15,369 nt of DNA. Source: Flavobacteriales bacterium (GTDB lineage Bacteria > Bacteroidota > Bacteroidia > Flavobacteriales_D > Sanyastnellaceae). Shown here one piece after another: positions 13,501 to 15,369 of this stretch. Each line of letters begins with the position of its first letter. The stretch's first letter is position 1. The position numbers and the translations under genes were made by a program. The notes under the pieces are model-generated. The model made no database searches, had not been told where the DNA came from, and saw only the letters and a program-made list of their open reading frames with translations. The stretch covers positions 1 to 15,369 of the forward strand of contig JANRAA010000220.1 in NCBI GenBank assembly GCA_030728235.1, given 5' to 3'.

Positions 13501-14550
13501 ATGTATCTTTGGCGAAATCGAAAACGCGTGGATCAGACATTGATAAATCGAGCCAAAGGGCTCATACATGAAGCCAACAACATTGTTATAACGGCGCACA
13601 AATCTCCGGATGGCGATGCAGTAGGCTCTGTTTGGGGACTTTGTCTGTATTTGAGGAAGTTAGGAAAGCAGGCCATCGTGGTATTGCCAGATCCTGCCGC
13701 TGAGTTTTTAGATTGGATTCCGGGCTCAAATGAGACCCTGTTTTTTAACAAGTCTTCAGAAGTTTGTGAAAAGGCCCTTCGGGATGCCGATTTGTGGTTT
13801 GCCCTCGATTACAACACACGTTCTCGCACAGGTACAGGTATGGCTGCCGTTCTCAATACATTGGAGTCGCCATGCATCATGATTGACCACCACCATCAGC
13901 CAGAAACATTTCCGGCGGTACTGTTTTCAGATACTACCATGTGTTCTACTGCCCAGATGGTTTATATGTTCATAGAAGCCATGGGCGATGCCGACAAAAT
14001 AGATGAGAACATAGGTGCTTGTCTGTATTGCGGCATAATGACCGATACAGGCAGTTTTCGCTTTCCTTCGGTCACCCCGAAAACACACGAAATCGCTGCA
14101 GATTTGATTCGAAAGGGCGTTGACCACGCTCAGATACACCGCAATGTATATGATACCAATTTGCTTGACCGCCTGCGTTTGGTAGGTTATGCTTTAAGTG
14201 AAAAACTTATGGTTTTTGAACAGTATCATGCTGCCATTGTGAGCCTTACGAAAGAAGAACTCAATCGATTCAACTATCGATCAGGAGATACTGAAGGACT
14301 TGTCAATCAGGCGCTTTCAATTAAAGGGGTGAATTTTGCAATATTCGTCCGAGAAGGGAATAACGAAGTAAAACTATCGTTCCGATCACAAGGTAGTTTC
14401 GATGTCAACACCTTTGCGCGAGCGCATTTCAGTGGGGGTGGACATTTCAATGCTGCGGGAGGAATTAGCACCGAAAACATCGATGTTGTGTTGCAGAAAT
14501 TGCAAGATTTACTTCCTGAAAACCAAGAACAGCTAACATACACTTTATGA
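13501..14550 (+). CDS. nrnA: DHH/DHHA1 phosphoesterase, NrnA-type oligoribonuclease/pAp phosphatase
   Basis: This 349-residue cytoplasmic enzyme belongs to the NrnA group, which degrades short RNA oligomers and 3'-phosphoadenosine 5'-phosphate with manganese. The metal motifs are all present: HKSPDGDAVGS (33-43), LDYNTRSRTG (102-111), DHHHQP (129-134) and GIMTDTGSFRF (178-188). The DHHA1 domain ends with GGGHFNAAGG (312-321). The length fits. The start is uncertain: ATG at 13501 is used here, but a promoter-like TATCTTTG sits inside codons 2-4 and an in-frame GTG lies at 13528, which would give 340 residues (see findings). The FKBP gene downstream overlaps the stop in an ATGA, so the genes are co-translated. 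Confidence 0.92.
   Translation: MYLWRNRKRVDQTLINRAKGLIHEANNIVITAHKSPDGDAVGSVWGLCLYLRKLGKQAIVVLPDPAAEFLDWIPGSNETLFFNKSSEVCEKALRDADLWFALDYNTRSRTGTGMAAVLNTLESPCIMIDHHHQPETFPAVLFSDTTMCSTAQMVYMFIEAMGDADKIDENIGACLYCGIMTDTGSFRFPSVTPKTHEIAADLIRKGVDHAQIHRNVYDTNLLDRLRLVGYALSEKLMVFEQYHAAIVSLTKEELNRFNYRSGDTEGLVNQALSIKGVNFAIFVREGNNEVKLSFRSQGSFDVNTFARAHFSGGGHFNAAGGISTENIDVVLQKLQDLLPENQEQLTYTL
13504..13511 (+). promoter_or_regulatory. Exact Bacteroidota -7 box inside the nrnA 5' end
   Basis: TATCTTTG, a full match to TAnnTTTG, begins one base after the ATG taken as the nrnA start. A GTG in the nrnA frame follows 16 bases after it, at 13528. This is nearly the same geometry as the FAD oxidase (the box 17 bases before ATG). 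No TTG is seen at the usual upstream distance. Confidence 0.3.
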
Positions 14551-15068
14551 GAAATTTCTTGATTCTTTTGTCGCTTTTGGCCCTTCAGGCATCAGGGTGT
14601 CATGATGAAAAAAGACAGCAGGTTCATGTTAGTCAAGCTGAAATACAAGAAGACCTTATTGCCTACAATAGAAAGAAAGTTGAGCGTGAGAACTCTACCA
14701 TCGAGCACTACAACGATTCACTCAATTTGGGTATGCAAAAATCTCCAACCGGACTGCGCTATGTGATTGATCACACTGGAGAAGGTGACTCGATTTCATT
14801 TGGATCAAAGATTGAAGTTAACTACTCCATCTATTTATTAGACAGTACATTATGCTATTCCAGCGATCTTACAGGGACGCGTATGTTTAGTGTTGAAGAG
14901 AGTGATGAAATGCCCGGCATGCACGAGCTCGTTCAGCGCATGCGGGTGGGTGATAAGGCACGCGGAATCTTGCCATCACGACTTGGGTATGGGTTTACAG
15001 GTGACATTGAACGCATACCACAAGACGCTGTTTTATTGATCGACGTCCATGTAGTTCGTGGGTTATGA
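14547..15068 (+). CDS. GldI-like FKBP-type peptidyl-prolyl isomerase lipoprotein
   Basis: This 173-residue outer-layer lipoprotein carries a C-terminal FKBP domain. The signal peptide ends in a lipobox (LQASGC) with lipidated Cys18. A charged linker, about 20-65, leads to the domain at 67-172. Matches to FKBP include IEVNYSIYL (89-97), YSSDLTGTRMFSV (104-116), RVGDKARGILPSRLGYGFTG (133-152) and IPQDAVLLIDVHVV (157-170). The pattern, including a residue order close to YSxxLG...YxVD, resembles GldI, the FKBP lipoprotein needed for gliding in Flavobacterium, which would make it a periplasmic folding helper for surface machinery. Compared with human FKBP12, Asp37 and Trp59 of the active site are replaced (Tyr and Met), so catalysis may be weak. 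The start overlaps nrnA in ATGA, and the next gene overlaps its stop likewise. Confidence 0.85.
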   Translation: MRNFLILLSLLALQASGCHDEKRQQVHVSQAEIQEDLIAYNRKKVERENSTIEHYNDSLNLGMQKSPTGLRYVIDHTGEGDSISFGSKIEVNYSIYLLDSTLCYSSDLTGTRMFSVEESDEMPGMHELVQRMRVGDKARGILPSRLGYGFTGDIERIPQDAVLLIDVHVVRGL

Positions 15069-15369
15069 GGAAGCTGTTTTTCTTCGCTTTACTGCTCAGT
15101 GCTTGCACTCAATTTCCAGATGGATATGAAGATCAGGGAGACGGGGTTGGAAAGAAGTTACTCGCTTTTGGAGATGGGGAGGTTACATTGGCGGCATCAA
15201 CCTTTGCACTCGTTGTAACATCCGCTTCGCGGGATGGGAAAAACGACGATTATTGGACGATGTCTGAAATATTTCCGATCGATCAACCCTTCCAGCAAGG
15301 CAACTTTGAAGAGAGGTTTTTGAAATCAACGGTTGCAGGAGATAGCATCCAATGGATCATGCCTTACAG
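15065..15369 (+). CDS. FKBP-like lipoprotein (3' partial)
   Basis: An ATG at 15065 overlaps the stop of the FKBP gene in an ATGA, and the frame stays open to the window end (101 codons plus 2 bases). It begins with a lipoprotein signal (MRKLFFFALLLSAC, Cys14). After a short linker comes GVGKKLLAFGDGE (28-40), the typical opening of Bacteroidota FKBP-type proteins, and near the edge AGDSIQWIMPY, which matches the GDS...(V/I)P turn of the fold. The central part, including the strand after GDGE, is poorly conserved. It is probably a degenerate or sequence-divergent FKBP domain that works beside the first one. The C-terminus is missing, so its active site cannot be judged. Confidence 0.72.
   Translation, partial: MRKLFFFALLLSACTQFPDGYEDQGDGVGKKLLAFGDGEVTLAASTFALVVTSASRDGKNDDYWTMSEIFPIDQPFQQGNFEERFLKSTVAGDSIQWIMPY

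Noticed and set aside
1..15369. Search for CRISPR repeats, insertion sequences, tRNA or rRNA genes, and defence or phage genes
   Set aside because: No regularly spaced repeats, transposase or integrase motifs, tRNA-like cloverleafs or rRNA segments were seen by eye; the genes are housekeeping or lineage-typical.

Overview
The window (about 15.4 kb, moderate GC) looks like ordinary chromosomal DNA from a marine or environmental member of the Bacteroidota, most likely order Flavobacteriales. The evidence is a secreted choice-of-anchor L protein, a DUF6702 protein, a GldI-like FKBP lipoprotein beside NrnA, an S9B dipeptidyl peptidase with POT transporter, and promoter-like boxes of the Bacteroidota type (TAnnTTTG) in place of sigma70 -10/-35 elements. 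I see no rRNA, tRNA, CRISPR array, transposase, integrase or phage gene. Genes are packed tightly; the longest gene-free stretch is about 135 bases.

Region 1 (1-2313, + strand): the C-terminal part of a secreted adhesin-like protein ending in two dockerin-like calcium-binding repeats, then a two-gene unit of a small alpha/beta hydrolase and an unrecognised exported/membrane protein.

Region 2 (2300-9010, - strand): read in the direction of transcription, this holds an S9B dipeptidyl peptidase, a POT-family oligopeptide/proton symporter, a periplasmic thioredoxin-like protein, citrate synthase and a crotonase-fold hydratase. The last three genes before the hydratase each end in a clear hairpin plus T-tract, so they look like separate transcription units. 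The peptidase releases dipeptides outside the cytoplasm and the POT carrier can import them. Citrate synthase and the LiuC-like hydratase fit downstream amino-acid carbon use.

Region 3 (9050-11408, + strand): a GlcD-like FAD-dependent 2-hydroxyacid dehydrogenase, divergent from the peptidase over a 39-base gap, and a FabI enoyl-ACP reductase.

Region 4 (11411-13448, - strand): a compact operon of a DUF6702 protein, an endonuclease III lacking all four iron-sulfur cysteines, and an unassigned ATP-grasp protein, the last joined to nth by an ATGA overlap.

Region 5 (13501-15369, + strand): an operon of NrnA-type DHH phosphoesterase, a GldI-like FKBP lipoprotein and a second, degenerate FKBP-like lipoprotein that runs off the window, joined by ATGA overlaps. 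I found no clearly new multi-gene system. The points most worth checking are the cluster-less Nth with its ATP-grasp partner, promoter boxes that overlap a terminator or start codons, and the dockerin-like tail.
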